Assembly (NCBI GenBank): GCA_037954325.1 | Contig: JBBMNZ010000002.1 | Coordinates: 18,969,679-19,033,678, forward strand | Length of the DNA stretch: 64,000 nt | Source: Fistularia commersonii | Taxonomy: Eukaryota; Chordata; Actinopteri; Syngnathiformes; Fistulariidae | Direction of reading: 5' to 3' | In this document: in pieces, positions 1 to 12,564 of the stretch | How the letters are laid out: each line of letters opens with the position of its first letter | How positions within the stretch are numbered: position 1 is the stretch's first letter | The notes under the pieces: model-generated | Told to the model about the DNA's origin: nothing | Database searches by the model: none | Seen by the model: only the letters and a program-made list of their open reading frames with translations | Program-made: the position numbers and the translations under genes

Positions 1-168
1 TTTGAAATGTTTAGTCACCATGCATGCTATGTTTCTTCGTGCTTGTTTCTTCAACAATTTAAAAAGACCCTTTGTGAATTTTCATCTCGTAATATAATCA
101 ATAGTTTGCTTATAGGTATGTATTGCACAGAAATAAATGTCAGATTCTGTCTTTTTTGAATTTTGCAG

Positions 169-1040
169 AGGCAGATAGGTGGCTGAACTTGGGGCGAAGC
201 TCTTCAATTCAGCGAAAGGCTTCCTGCCAATCTGGTGCCAGCTTAGAGAGCCTGTGGGATGTGAGACCTGAGCTGGGGGCCCAGTGGTCCAAGGAGCCGA
301 ACAACACTACTGCAATCACCAGTCTGATAAGAGATCTTAGCCTCGGGGACGGCAGCGTGGCCAAATCCCATTCCCACACCCCCACTGCCACTTCACACTA
401 CATCACTGCAGCCACCAACCAGGTCCCCACAGCACCGCCGAGCAAACGACAGTGTCGTTCTTTGTCCCTTTCCGATGAATTCACCGGGTTTCGATCGTCT
501 TGGAGGCCTCAAGGCTCACGTGTGTGGACTGCAGTGGAGAAGCGAAGATGCCACAGCGGGGGAAGTGTCCGAGGGGGTGGAGGGTTTAATGGCGGTCATT
601 GCCCTACCATGCAGCGTAGCTCAAGCTTCAGTTTGCCCTCTCGCTCCAGTGTCTCTTCAGATGGATCCCTGGACATACCATTCTTCAGCCACCGGTTGCC
701 ATTCCACCCCGAATTCACTGCCTCCCCAGTCTCCCCTACCTCGCCTGCCTCACAGTACCACAGCTCCCACCATAACCACTTACTCAGACCTCTCTCTCTC
801 TCACATGAGCAAATCAGCCTGCCTGAGCTCCAGACAGAGGAAGCTTCAGAGGCCAGCTCCCCAGACTCCACCCCAGAATTGGGACGACGGTCTGGTCAGA
901 GAGCTGGGAACATGGGCTGTCTCTCTCGAAGCAGGTCTCAGCCTTGCGTGCTAAATGACAAAAAGATTGGTATGAAGCGAAGACGACCGGAGGATGCCCA
1001 AGAGCAGCGTCCATCCCTGGACTTGGCAAAGATGACTCAG
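169..1040 (+). CDS. fam53b: fam53b, penultimate coding exon (large central exon)
   Basis: FAM53 proteins are small, serine-rich, largely disordered nuclear proteins; zebrafish Simplet/FAM53B has been reported to promote nuclear entry of beta-catenin. The exon follows a pyrimidine-rich acceptor ending at 168 and stops at donor CAG|GTTAGT (1040/1041). It begins with two bases of a split codon and ends in phase 0, in frame with the exon at 7464. In order it encodes GRSSSIQRKAS, SKRQCRSLSLSDE, a WRPQGSRVWTAVEKRRC block, the serine motif MQRSSSFSLPSR (from 609), a TPELGRRS stretch, SRSRSQPCVLNDKK, a basic KRRRPED nuclear-localisation-like patch and RPSLDLAKMTQ at the end. The spelling of the SKRQCRSLS, QRSSSFSLPSR and DLAKM blocks fits FAM53B better than FAM53A or FAM53C. 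The N-terminal exons are outside the window. A 159-codon open frame in another frame (475-954) is a shadow. Confidence 0.86.
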
Positions 1041-2973
1041 GTTAGTTGGAACACCTGTTGAGAACACATGGACATACCCTGTAGAGTCATTTTAATGAAA
1101 GTATGGGATTGCTTTCCTTAGCTGATTAGACATAAATTAGCTTGGCTTACTTCTAATCCTGTTCTAATACTATAAAATGTCCCCTCTTGGTTTTTGTTAA
1201 TTCTGGGCCCAGCAAAGCGAGCACAGAGACAAGTGCCTTTTTGTTTCCAGACCTAGAAGAAGTTCTAAGATCTCTTCAAATGTAACTAAGCCTCTGTCTG
1301 AAATGGATCGGAGACTGGATTAAATCAAGTTGAATTTAGTTTTCTGGGTCGTCGGTCCGAGGCCAGCAGCCTACAGCTAGGAGAGCTGTGCTTACATATG
1401 GAGGCATTCCTCATGTTCGGTCATGCTGCCTAGTGCTGCTTTAAAAATCTCGGCCCCAGGTATAATTTCATTTACTCTTTTGGATAAATGGTCACAATAA
1501 AGGTTGAACCCATCAGTATTAATTTGTTGCTCTCCTAGACAGCTACACATACTTTTGTCCATGATTCCCTGTACTGCTTCATCACTTTGTCATAAAGAAC
1601 AAAGCGAGTGGGATTACAGGATTCAGGATTGAAAGAAAATCAAAAAATATATACATATGGCCTTACATAAGCACAGAAGAATCAGCGGAACGCTTGCCGA
1701 TTAGAAATGACCCCTGACAGAGTCAAAACCAAAAATAGCTGTACAAGTATTTTAATGACATGCTCTTCTAATGTCTGTCAGTATTCTGGTATTTTAATGG
1801 AGCTCAGAGAGATCTTAATTTGATCCTTTAATCACGTCTTGCACAATGATTCACTTTTTTTTTTGATTGGTCTACTGCAATAACTTTTTTTAATTGGCGC
1901 TATAGCCGGGTGGCAAAGTAAATGGGACAACAATGATCTTTCCTGAATTTTCAGAAGATTTGGATTCATCCAAAAACAAACCTTCAGATCACAACTAAGA
2001 ATAGGGTGATACATTAAATAGGGAATATGATTAATATTTTACGAAAACCCTCAAAGCACATGTCCTAATGGAGCAGAGAGGTCTGAATGTTGATATGGTC
2101 GCAATTTGATAGGACGCATATGGTTTGGCTTTTAAACTCCTTTGGGAGACTTTGGACTGAAGACTCAAAACCATCAACCATTACTTTTCTGAAGATTTGG
2201 GTTCCACCCCTCCTGCAGGGTCTCAGAGATTTGAAGAATCTACGGCAAAACAGAATGAAGGTCTTGTGGTGGCCGAACTCCTTATTAGGATTTTTCTTTT
2301 GTCAAGTTTAGATTTTCCTTTTAATTCTTCCCACCTGACTGTCTCCCAGTTTAGTCTTACTTTCAATTGTAGTATCAACACTAAGCTGGTTGTGCTCAGA
2401 CATACTGTACTGGCTTAGAACTTGTCATAGTACTTGGCTCGTATCCTCTTGTTTTTCTACATTTTCCTCCTCAATTCATTCCTTTACGGTAGAGCACTAT
2501 TGAATATTTGTCCTTTCACGACTCACAATTGTAAAGCAACATCAGGTGATTGTCTTAAAAGCATGTCCCCAAACATTTGTACATCTGATTGTGATACTCT
2601 ACACCCAGGGTGGGATCGAGAAGCCTTTGGTAATGGAGCCTTGTTGGCATGTTTCCTCTAGTCATGCCAGCTACTAAGAGGGGAAAATCAAGCGCACTGA
2701 TCTCACATTCATACGCAGATACACAAACAAACACACCCACAGCAAGTTCAACGTTACCTCTGTCTGTAGGAATGCAAGAGCGCAATAGTGTGTCTCTGCA
2801 GCAGTTTTTAGACCATTCTTTCTGAGATTTCCCAGCGATTTAACAAGTAGGGCCAAATGCGTGTTTTTTGTTCAACAAATACGCATGACATGATGACATG
2901 AATGCATACACTCAGTAGCACTGGAACACGGCATGTCATGCAGGTTGGATTGCTTACTTCAGATATATACTTC

Positions 2974-3010
2974 TTATCTATCAATCTATCTATCTATATA
3001 TACATATATA
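2974..3010. repeat. TCTA/TATA microsatellite
   Basis: An imperfect run of TCTA units grades into TATA units in the fam53b intron. Confidence 0.7.
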
Positions 3011-3987
3011 GTGAGCAAGAAAAATTATTTTCAGTAAGAACACAAAAACCTTCTCACTTCAAGTTTAACTTCAACAATCAAGTTCAACAATGTGGACTTG
3101 AACAAGTCTACAGCTTGTTCAGGTCAAAGTACATGTATATATCAAGAGTGTACATGTAGAAATATGCTTTGTTATGAAACCGGTAGCATCCAGTATAGAT
3201 TTGCATCTTTCTCACTGCTCAATGCGCTAAGTTTTATCATTGTTTGCAGAAAGCAGGCAGCTGGAGAATCTTGGCCAGAGATAAAGTGATTATTTAGACT
3301 CACATCCAATTGCTACTCAAATCAATGTATTTTATAGTGCAACTATCAACACTGAATGGGTACACTCAGTATGCTCCAAGTCCCACCTGAACCCAAAATA
3401 TTTCCACAATGAGTACTTATACAGCACACTAGAATTTCTATGAAATACAGTATTGATATCTATATTGTTTCATATGATGGGCTGTCCACCTGCAGTGGTC
3501 CAAATATAACAAGTCCCCCATGTGTGCCGTCAGTGGAACTTTGTTAAAAAATTCAATATTCCTTATCCTTAAATACGAGTGCAAGCGATGGCTTTTTATC
3601 ATCCAATGACATCCTGTGACTGATCTATAACTGCTTTAGTTAGACATCAGCAATGATGGAAGTTTACACGTGAAACGTGGAATACTCAGCGATCATTAGT
3701 TCACTCCCCTGTCCGTTAATGTTTGCATTCCTGAACGTTCGTTCCCCCTTGGCTCTTCCTCATTCTGGGTGTAGAAAATGGTCATTTCCACAATGTTATC
3801 ACTCTACTGAAGGCCACCTGCTGAATGATTGCTGGCAAAGTTAGCACTTGGTGGCCTGGCTGGCATGGTCTTTTCTGATTCATTTAATTGAGCTGTGATC
3901 CTCACTTGACGGTGTCAGGCTATCAGAGGCCATTGTCAGCTTTGCTGTGTTAGAAGTGGTGGAAGAAGGATTCATGATTTGTTTGTT

Positions 3988-4220
3988 AATAATAACAATT
4001 TAACCTTTATTAATCCCTATGGGGAAATTCGTTCTCTGCAATTAACCCATCATGGATGAACCATGAGCAGTAGGCTGTCGTCCACCAGCGCCAGGGAAGC
4101 AGTTCGGGGTTCAAAGTCTTGCTCAAAAACACTTTAACACACTAGGAGGAGTCGGAAATCAAACCAGGAATGGTTGGTTCCAAAGACGATTGCTCTACCT
4201 CCTGTGCTACACCGCCCCCA
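3988..4220 (-). repeat. tRNA-like SINE copy A
   Basis: Read on the minus strand, the element starts with a GGGGCGGTGTAGC-type head, has an A-box-like segment (TAGCACAGGAGGTAGAGC) and a B-box-like segment (GGTTTGATTTCC), continues through a body containing GAGCAAGACTTTGAACC and ATCCATGATGGGTTAATTGC, and ends in an AT-rich tail (ATTGTTATTATTA). The same order of blocks appears on the plus strand at 57547-58185, so it is a dispersed repeat. The box assignments are by eye. A 5S-like sequence begins 8 bases upstream of its head. Confidence 0.65.
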
Positions 4221-4227
4221 AATCTTA

Positions 4228-4338
4228 TGGCACTTAATATTCCGAGGCGGTCGCCCATCCAAGTACTAACCAGGGCTGACCCTGCTTAGCTTCAGGGATC
4301 AGGGTGGTACGGCTAAAAACAAGGGTTGTATGGCCGTA
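4228..4338 (-). pseudogene. 5S rRNA-derived sequence (pseudogene or SINE head)
   Basis: On the minus strand this reads as a 5S rRNA with the diagnostic internal-promoter blocks AGCTAAGCAGGGTC (A-box region) and GGTTAGTACTTGGATGGG (C-box region), then GACCGCCT and a diverged 3' end. The first third is damaged: ACGGCCATAC appears, followed by AACCCT, extra bases and a second start-like segment CGTACCACCCTGATC, while the part of 5S normally between CACCCTGA and the A box is missing. It cannot be a functional 5S gene. It is either a dispersed pseudogene or the head of a 5S-derived SINE, because a tRNA-like SINE follows immediately on the same strand. Confidence 0.75.
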
Positions 4339-5634
4339 AACGTTTTGCATTTGGGAGAGAAATGGCAGCAGGAAGGAATGAATTCTCCTCGCATTAAAAT
4401 GTCTATTAATGTCCTCTAAGTTTTAGCTCCCCTCTACTCTCCATCTCTTTCCATTTCTGGGATAGCAGACAGGGTGATCATAGGGGACATTATGGGACAC
4501 CTAGGTTGGAGGATGCTCTGATGTCTGTTTTGTAGTGAAATGCTGTGATTTGCTCAACGTTCAAACAATGTATCACAGAAGTGTAGCCGCATAGGTCACC
4601 AGTAATCCTAGCAGTTATCCCGATAATCATATGTTATCTTTTTCAACATGCTTTTTTAATCCAACCGATGCAATCCAGACATTTGCCGGTATCCGCCATG
4701 CATTCTTTATGTGATACAGTGAACGAAAAAAAAACAAAACAACAAAATGATTGATACAGGTGTGAGTGTCAATAATTGGGATGTCAGGAACAAGTTAAAG
4801 TTTCCTTTCCTTGCTTGCTCTTTTGCTCTTTCGCTCAATTGCTTTTTTTAACTGTTGGATGTCTGTTTGTCTGTCTCCCTCTGAGCAGCGTATTTCTGGA
4901 TGTTGTTTTTCTGACCTCATTTCAAAATAAAGTTAATCCAAAGACATTTACTCATTGCTTCTGATGCTGCAAAGAGTCCCGGATTGTAATATGTCAGCTT
5001 CTAGCTCTAGTTGTCACCTCTTCATGTCTTGTATAATGTAGAAGGGCAGTCAAGTGATACGTTGTATTTATTCCATAGTGCCTTACAGGATGTTGTTTGT
5101 TGTTTGACCAAATTATCAAGAGGATATTTGCCTAACCTCTTGGTTATTTTGCCTGTGCTTCCTCTCTTCTCCCAAAACAGTTGCCAGTAGACCCCATGAT
5201 GTAGATAACTACTTTACAGGGACTGTTCTCGTTATATTCTGATTCCTTTTTTAAATTAAATTCGTATCAGTAATGTGTCATATCCCTCAGAGGATGTGAA
5301 TGACGCTGTTGAATGCAGGGAGTATGCAAGTTGTTGAATTTGAATTTTTTTTGCCATCTGTATTGTTCAGAAGCATTTTCTGAACTTCTTGACTTCTCAA
5401 TTGTATAGCAAATATAAGAAAGAGGCTAAAAGTCGAGAAGGCGAATGGCTTTTTTCCTATTTCCCGCACTCGCATCTGAATGGTCCTACATTTTTCTATT
5501 ACCCACACACACATGTTAAAGATTTGCAGTTGTATCTGGTTCAATTGCGATGATGTGTTGGTGGTCAGACATGTCCACAGACATACATGAACTCACTCAA
5601 AACAGCATGTGTGGTACCCCCGCACACTCATGTT

Positions 5635-5663
5635 GCACGTACACACTCGCACACACACACACA
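5635..5663. repeat. CA dinucleotide repeat (short)
   Basis: A short interrupted CA tract lies in the fam53b intron; the uninterrupted core is about 5649-5663. Confidence 0.7.
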
Positions 5664-7463
5664 ATGGTTAAAAACTGTACCAGCTCCAGGTTGTGAATGC
5701 CTATTGTCCATAATTACTTTGTCATTATTTCTCAAGGACACTATTATCATTTTCTCCAATAGTCTTTAATTTTGTGCTCAATTTTTGATTCCTTTTAAAT
5801 TTTTTTAACTTATTTTTTATAGCTTTTACTAAAACGCAATAAACATCCCAGAGAATGTTTTCATATTTGTACAAATCTCATTCGATGAGCATCTCAAATT
5901 TATTCAGACTCCATGGAGTTCTTCTGCCCAGACTGGTGACAGTGACATCACATCCTGACACCTTTGTTTGTTTACAGATTGTGACCATTTGTTTGAAATC
6001 AGGTTGTTTTTTTCATGCACTGGATCCTTTGGCATCTCCTTAAATAGTTCACTGTAGTATATAATAAGAAAATAACCCACCCAACTCCTGGTCAGGGTAG
6101 TAGGTAATGTAAGCCCTGACGTAATGAGTGCCTACATATGTGGTAATGGTTCGTGAGGTTAGTGTGTATGGGGATGTATTCCATATGTTCGAGTGTATAC
6201 ACAAGGAGAAATAAAATGCAGACAAAGCAGGGTACACAGCTTAAATCTTACCCTGATCTCCCCCAAACTGCCAGACCCTCCCAAATCCAAGCCATCCATA
6301 GTGGAACGTATAGAAAGCATATTGGGAAGAAACTACCCCCTCATCTTCTCCTCCGCTGTGATAATTAGTAGTAGAGTAATACCGGAGGGGCGAATACAGA
6401 GAGTAAGGGCATAGAAATCCCCCTTTCCATGCCAGTGGGGTAACTGCAGCAAAGGCCTCCCACGATTCACATGATCACCTGGTGTGATTGTAGATTAAGT
6501 GTCCTGTGCTCGCACAGCTTGTATGTAAAGTTAATCCACATAAAGGTTAGGTAGCTTTTAACTCGGACAGCCAGAGTCCTATGGTAATTTCCACCCCCCG
6601 CCCCCACCCCTGTGCTAAATCAGAGCAGTGCGAGAGCAAGCCAACTGAAAGGAGATTTAAGAAAGGGAGACTCCCAGTTCATTGTAAATGGAAAAGCAAT
6701 GTCCTAACACATGCTAGGGAACATTAGAAGTGTCTGTCATGTAAGCCAAGGCTCTAAAGGGAAAACCTCATCTCTATTCACCTCCATGCCTCCAACATCT
6801 GCTGCTGGGGCACTCTAGAGATCATTAACCCCTTCAAAGCTCTGCATGGCTGCCCCTCTCTTTGTTGCAGAGAGGAATCCAGTATGGGAGATCTATGAGA
6901 GCAAATCAGGATACAACCTCTTTGTAAATTAAACTCAAGGTCAAGTATTGACTTCATCCTAGACATTTTCCACCTAAAGCTCAGGACTGAAAGTGAACTG
7001 TAAAATCCTTTTTAATAACACTAAAGAATTGCACCCCTCCACACAGTCCCTTGTTATGCCATGTGTCTGGGTGGCTGAAAAGTGATAAATGCACCTCAGG
7101 AAAGGGAAACTTTAGGGCTTTTTGTGGCTGACAGCTTGTGTCAGTGATAGGTGTTTTACTTAACGGTCCAAAAACATTTTCATATTCTTTGTATGTGTCA
7201 CAGTTGCTACTTAGTGTGCTTCTGCGCTTGCATGTTTACGTGTTCGCTTGCCGTCAGTTAAACTTAAGGCCAGGTTTTTGGCTGCCTGAACAGAAACTCA
7301 ATTGCAAAATGACATTTCTGGAAAGCCCCAAGCTTGACTTACCCTGACAAATCTGCCTAATTTTACAGCTCTTTTAAGTGAACCTAAAACATAATCTTAA
7401 CTTGGACAAACCAAAAGTTATGTAACCTAAGCACTTCTTTTCCTGTTTATCTTTTCTATATAG

Positions 7464-7817
7464 AAACTTCAGACTTTTCAGAGCTTGAGTTGCCCTGGAT
7501 TCTCATCGACAGAGAGCTGCCAAGCCAGCGTCCCTCCTCCCTCGTCTGAAACGACCAGCCAACCAGATTCGGTCTTCACCAGCGTGTCAGAGCTGGGCCT
7601 TGAACCACGGCAGGAAGTCACAAGAGATGAGGAGGAAGAGGACTCTTCATATGAGGAACTGGACAGCGACTCGGCCTACAGCATGGACTCGCGTTCCGGG
7701 TCACCCGTAGGCATCGTGCAGGGTAAATGTGCCCTTTGGAAAGGCGAACGTGGAACCCAGAGGGACATTTTCCAGCTCGGCGGAGAGTTGGATCTTGACC
7801 AGATTGAAAGGAACTGA
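7464..7817 (+). CDS. fam53b: fam53b, last coding exon and stop codon
   Basis: This exon encodes the C-terminal 117 residues and the TGA stop at 7815-7817. It opens in phase 0 directly after the TAG acceptor and continues the frame of the 169-1040 exon, with KLQTFQSLSCPG following DLAKMTQ; the QTF-SLSC spelling is the FAM53B version of this junction. A long acidic, serine-rich stretch (DEEEEDSSYEELDSDS) is followed by AYSMDSRSGSPVG and by the closing GGELDLDQIERN, a short acidic tail of the type conserved across FAM53 proteins. Together the two exons give about 408 residues, close to the full family length of roughly 400, so only a short N-terminal part is missing from the window. No frameshift or premature stop is visible. 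Confidence 0.86.
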   Translation, partial: KLQTFQSLSCPGFSSTESCQASVPPPSSETTSQPDSVFTSVSELGLEPRQEVTRDEEEEDSSYEELDSDSAYSMDSRSGSPVGIVQGKCALWKGERGTQRDIFQLGGELDLDQIERN

Positions 7818-8680
7818 TCATTTCATAAAGAGAGTTTGAAAGACTGTCTATTTGGAGGACATTGAAAATGTTTGAAAAGATGGTAATGACGATGGGTTGC
7901 AAGAGGGAGAGAGGGAATGAGTGTTTCATGAAATTTGAAAGGGAAAATGTTTTGATAAACAAGGAATGTGATAAAGATATAAAGAATTGAGTACGGTCTT
8001 AGGGATGCTTTTGCCTTGAACATTCGACTGCTTTAAATCAAAAAGCAGTTACCCTAGTTGTTTTTCTATTGGGTTTTCAGCTGAACTCAGGAGTGGGAAA
8101 GCGAGGGTTAGTCTTAAGAAAAAAATCCCCCAACCCCCGCTGTCTTTCAACCTGATGACCTTTCCAAAGTCAGCTAGCCTTAGCTTTTTAGCACTGTAGC
8201 AGTAACAGGGCTATCTTGTATATAACTCGAGTTTGAAAACCGGTGGCTTCTTAGATAGGGCAAAAAAAGGGAGGATAAGCAACGGGAAGAGCCATCTTCT
8301 CTTGGACTTGCCCTTGACCTTTTCTCCGCATCTCGTCTGCACACACTAAAATCTATACTTGCTGAATGTAGGCTCAATAAGCTTTAAGAGGAGTCTGGAC
8401 AAAGACAGTGCCTTCTTTTGGATGCTTGCTCTCCTGGTTTCTTCTCCGCAAACTAGCTTCAATCTAAGCCACCTTGTCTGACCTTGTTTTTGTAGTTTCT
8501 TTATATGAAAAATGTATATTTGAAACACGAAATCTTTCAAATTTCCAGCTCTAATACCAATGTATATTTTTCTAAGTGACAGTTTTTAATGCTTCGTTTG
8601 TTGGTGAAGGAGCAAAAAGACAAGGCCTTTCTCTCGAAAAGAATGGACGTTGAATAAATTTGGAAAACATGCTCTCATTG
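7818..8680 (+). other. fam53b: fam53b 3'UTR (inferred)
   Basis: The stretch follows the stop codon and contains one canonical polyadenylation hexamer, AATAAA, at 8653-8658. I see no earlier AATAAA after the stop. The 3' end near 8680 is inferred from the hexamer only; an alternative site further downstream cannot be excluded. Confidence 0.5.
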
Positions 8681-11164
8681 TCCTGATCATTTTTTATCCG
8701 TTGTTGCAGATCGCGCATTTTGAATACACTGAAAAGGTCTGAGCAAAATTGCCTCACTCTTCTAGACTTAATTGGTTAAATGCTGATACATAGCTATGTT
8801 CTGATATTTGCTGCAAAGCTCTCGATGAATGCAAATATTCATACAATGCCCAACTGTTGCTCAACAGCTGTGAGCAAATCGCAAGAAATCCAGGCATGGA
8901 ATATCCCTGGCAGGTAACCTAGTTGTGACCAGAGGAGGTGATGTCAGCAGATATTGTCCCGGGACCTGTAAGGCAGACAGACAGACACGTCGGCCAGGCA
9001 AGTTTGTTCCTCCCAGGGATTTCCTATCATGCCTCTCTCATGTCTGTCCAAAGGTCTGAAATAAACTCAAAGCACCTGCCAGCCTTTTAAAAGACTTACT
9101 TCTCTTTTTAAAAACGTGCTCAAGGCATGCGTCACCATTCTTCTCGCTGGGAAGGCTGTTTGCTGAGATAAAAAAGATTGGATGGATTGTTTTTCCAACA
9201 CAGAGGAAAACCCTGGCTGCAAAAGTGTTTACATCCAAAAACAGGAAGTCCCAGACAGTTGCAGGTTTTCCTCCGCTCACGGCCTTCCGAGCCAATGAAC
9301 TCTCTAACCTGAGCGGGTGGTTTACAGTAACACACTCATTCAAAGGGCCTGAAATAGATACTTCTTGTTGAAAGCCTTTATACGCCGTTACCCTGTCACC
9401 TGGTTCTCACCAACAAAAGTTTATAGCAATAGCCCTCTTAATTTTACCAGATTGAACATAGTCAGGGAAATAGCACTGATGCAAGTGAGAGATTTAGACA
9501 GTTTTTCACACCTCCCTGACACTTGACACAAAAGACTGGAAACAGTGTCGTCGTCATCGACAGCAGTGCCGTTACCAGCTTCTCCCAAAGGTCAGTAAAC
9601 CTCCCTCACAAACAAGCACACACGTGTTTCCTTTCTGGCAGGAAACAGCAGGCTAAGCAGGGGGAGAGAGTTAATATTTGAGGTAAAACTGCTATAAATA
9701 GGGAGCATTGTAGTTGCGGTTGGCAAATGTAGACACTGGAGAGAGAGAAAGAAAGAGAGAGACAGGAAAGTTCATGTTACACAAATTCACAGAGCCCTAG
9801 ACTGCACAGCCTCGATTACACGTGAGAAAACATTGGCTTTGTTTTCAAAGCAAGCTGCCTTTTACATTGTCAGCAAAATGCTTGAGCTATACTCTGAGAA
9901 CTTCAGAGGGGGGGGTTGTATAGTGACGTAATGTTCTTCTTTATTTTTGCTTGCCTTTTAAGGTGTTGTGTATTTTTCACGTCCTGCTGGACGGTAATCA
10001 AACCCAACAATTGAGAGTAATTTTATCTTAAAGTTGTGAGATACCGGCGTTGACACCATCTGAGACAAGAACGGGATTCTCAGGTTGTTCTTGTAAAACC
10101 ATATCTGTGCAGAGCGCAGGTTTACAGACGCTTAGGGACAGATAACGCAACACAGCAGAGGATAAGTCACAACATAAGATGCAAAAAGGACAAAAAAGAG
10201 GGGAAAATAAATAGCTACATAACCAAGTAAATCTAGATACTCTTAAAAATCTGGTTAACCAAACACATTTCATCTAAAAGCCATGCATAACTGACAAATC
10301 TCATCATATTTTAACTTGAATTATGATTACGTTTTCAGCACATCATTTTTACTCTAATCTCAATACTTCAGTCATACATCCTGGCATATCGGTTACCCTC
10401 TGTTGCAAAATCCATTGCAAACTCCAAGATACTATTTCATTCAAGGATCACATATTCAGCTGTTGACATAGTACGTCCTCAGTATGTCTTCCCCTAATTA
10501 CACATTTAGAAAGGTTTCAAACCATGCAAGTACAGAAACTTGACCTTTTGGTTTTTCCCTCACAATCGAGTGGTTAATTTCCAGTAAACTGCACAGAAAT
10601 GCATTACTTCACCAGAAACCCCGCAAAAACAACCTTTACACTGTAATCTAAAACAATACATAAAAACACATCACAAAAGCAACACCAGTCCTCTCTGGTC
10701 TAATTGTATTTTTGGTCATGTTTTCGTCATGTACTGTATTTTAAAAAATGAAAAATCAAATAAGTTCACTTAATCATCAAATCACAGTATATCTACACAA
10801 TTCACTCAAAATACAGCACGTTTTGGACTAATATAAAAAAAATGGACTGATTAAACTCTGTTTTTAATCAGAATAATGCTTTAATTTCATGTGTGTAGTT
10901 TTCATTGTAAAATGGTGCATATTTCCATCCACGGGGGATCTAATCCTTTTTTGATCTGAAAAGCTTCTCTGGAATAGTATTTGCATCTGTGTGTATGCAA
11001 ATTTCAGTGGAGTGGTACCAGCATGTGCTAGCGTGAAAGATGAATGAAGAGGTATTTATGAATTTCTGGAAGGAGATATGATTCAAATCAAAAAGATTGA
11101 AAAGTAAACACACCTAACACTTTGTTGCATTTACTATTTGCTCAAGTGCTGCTGTGTGCTTCAG

Positions 11165-11165
<1 letters not shown>

Positions 11166-11196
<31 letters not shown>

Positions 11197-11230
11197 CGTA
11201 TGTATGTATGTATGCATGTATGTATGTGTG
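11166..11230. repeat. TATG tetranucleotide repeat
   Basis: About 16 TATG units with single-base interruptions (TACG, CATG variants). The apparent YVCMYVCM peptide read across it is only a repeat translation. Confidence 0.9.
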
Positions 11231-12531
11231 CATGCTGTAAATGCATTTCTAGTTATGAAAATTCAGTTGTTTTTTTTATCATGAAACTATCTTGTTTTTT
11301 TAAAAAAACATGTGGTTCCATAACATATCAAACACTATTGTCTTGGGGGGCAACAAGAAAACTCTATGAAGAATCATTTAATGGGATTAAAATGTGCCCG
11401 TATTAGGATTTTTTAGGATTTATTTCTCTCAAGCAAAAATATCGCTCTCCTCCAGATACCGACTGTCCCTTATCACTACTGTTGAATCAGCCCACGGTAT
11501 CAAAAATCTGCACGGTACATCTTGTACCTCTGGTTGGTCAAATAAATCCTCATATGCAGAACATTGGGGTTCAACTGTCCCTCCATTTATACCTGTAGCT
11601 GCTCCTATGTGTTAGCAGACACCTATCCGAGTTAAACAGGTGGCCACCAGTGTCGCATGTCACTGATTGACTATTTCTCCTCTCTAAGTTGACAGAATGC
11701 AACCAAACACTTTGTCGCCATGGTTTCTATGAATGCTTTTCCCTCCCTTTCACCTCTATATCTCTGTGTGATTTACATCTTTATAATACACTATAATGGC
11801 TGGTTTTGTTAAATGCCAGCCACCCAAGAGAGCCTGGAAATCCCTGAAGACCATGCCTATTCATGCAGATTTCTGAAGATAATTCTACTTCAGATTAGCA
11901 ACTCATAGAGAGAGACAACAATTACGTGGATATTTGACAGAAAAAAGGCTGCCATGTTTTGAAACATGCACAAATTAAACATTCAATCCCTTTCAGGTGT
12001 GTTCTTTTAATGTGCTTGATAACAAAAACAGTTGAGATTTAATCCCTTTTCTACTGCAGAATAAATCTGCAATTCCCATCTAGATTGAATACTCTTATAA
12101 GATAATCAAATAAGCTGCATTCATACTTAAATACACAATTTGCATGGGGGATATTGTGGATCAACATAATTAGTTTAGTAGATTTTCCTTGTAGCTGTCA
12201 TGTGGAATCAAAAGAGAGTGATAAGAGAAACCCCAGCAAATACACACTTCACATTGCACCACAGTCCGTAAATCTGAGTTTATGGGGAGCAGATGGCAAC
12301 ATTGTTTGGTGTTCATGTGCTTTGCAACTCATTCAAATGTGTTCCTCAAAGAGCTGATGTTGCCAGCCCAACAAAGTGCTCTCCTATTACAGGAAAAAGG
12401 CGTGCCGTAGGACCACAGACAATTTGACAACACATATGTTGCCAAGTTTTTATTCCATTTTGGAAATAGGTTGCCATGCCAGCCAAACATTTCCCATTCT
12501 GTGTGAGTATACAGTATGTTGCTGCAAATGA

Positions 12532-12564
12532 GTGTGTGCGCGTGAGTGTGTGTATGTGTATGTG
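12532..12564. repeat. imperfect TG repeat
   Basis: An interrupted TG/TATG tract of about 33 bases. Confidence 0.6.

Larger units (their letters stand above)
1041..7463 (+). other. fam53b: fam53b last intron
   Basis: This 6.4-kb intron runs from GTTAGT at 1041 to a TAG acceptor at 7461-7463 preceded by a pyrimidine-rich tract. It contains a tRNA-like SINE copy (3988-4220), a 5S rRNA-derived sequence (4228-4338), a TCTA/TATA microsatellite (about 2974-3010) and a short CA repeat (about 5635-5663). The remainder is AT-rich. The open frames in it are short and match nothing I recognise, so I see no further exon. Confidence 0.8.

Noticed and set aside
475..954. 159-codon plus-strand frame inside the fam53b exon
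   Set aside because: It overlaps the recognised FAM53 frame in another phase; its length comes from the low stop density of a serine/proline-rich exon, and it has no domain.
4228..4338. Functional 5S rRNA gene
   Set aside because: The segment between the 5' end and the A box is missing or rearranged and the 3' end has diverged, so it cannot form normal 5S rRNA.
11122..11406. Tyrosine/cysteine-repeat peptide frame
   Set aside because: It is a read-through of the TATG microsatellite.
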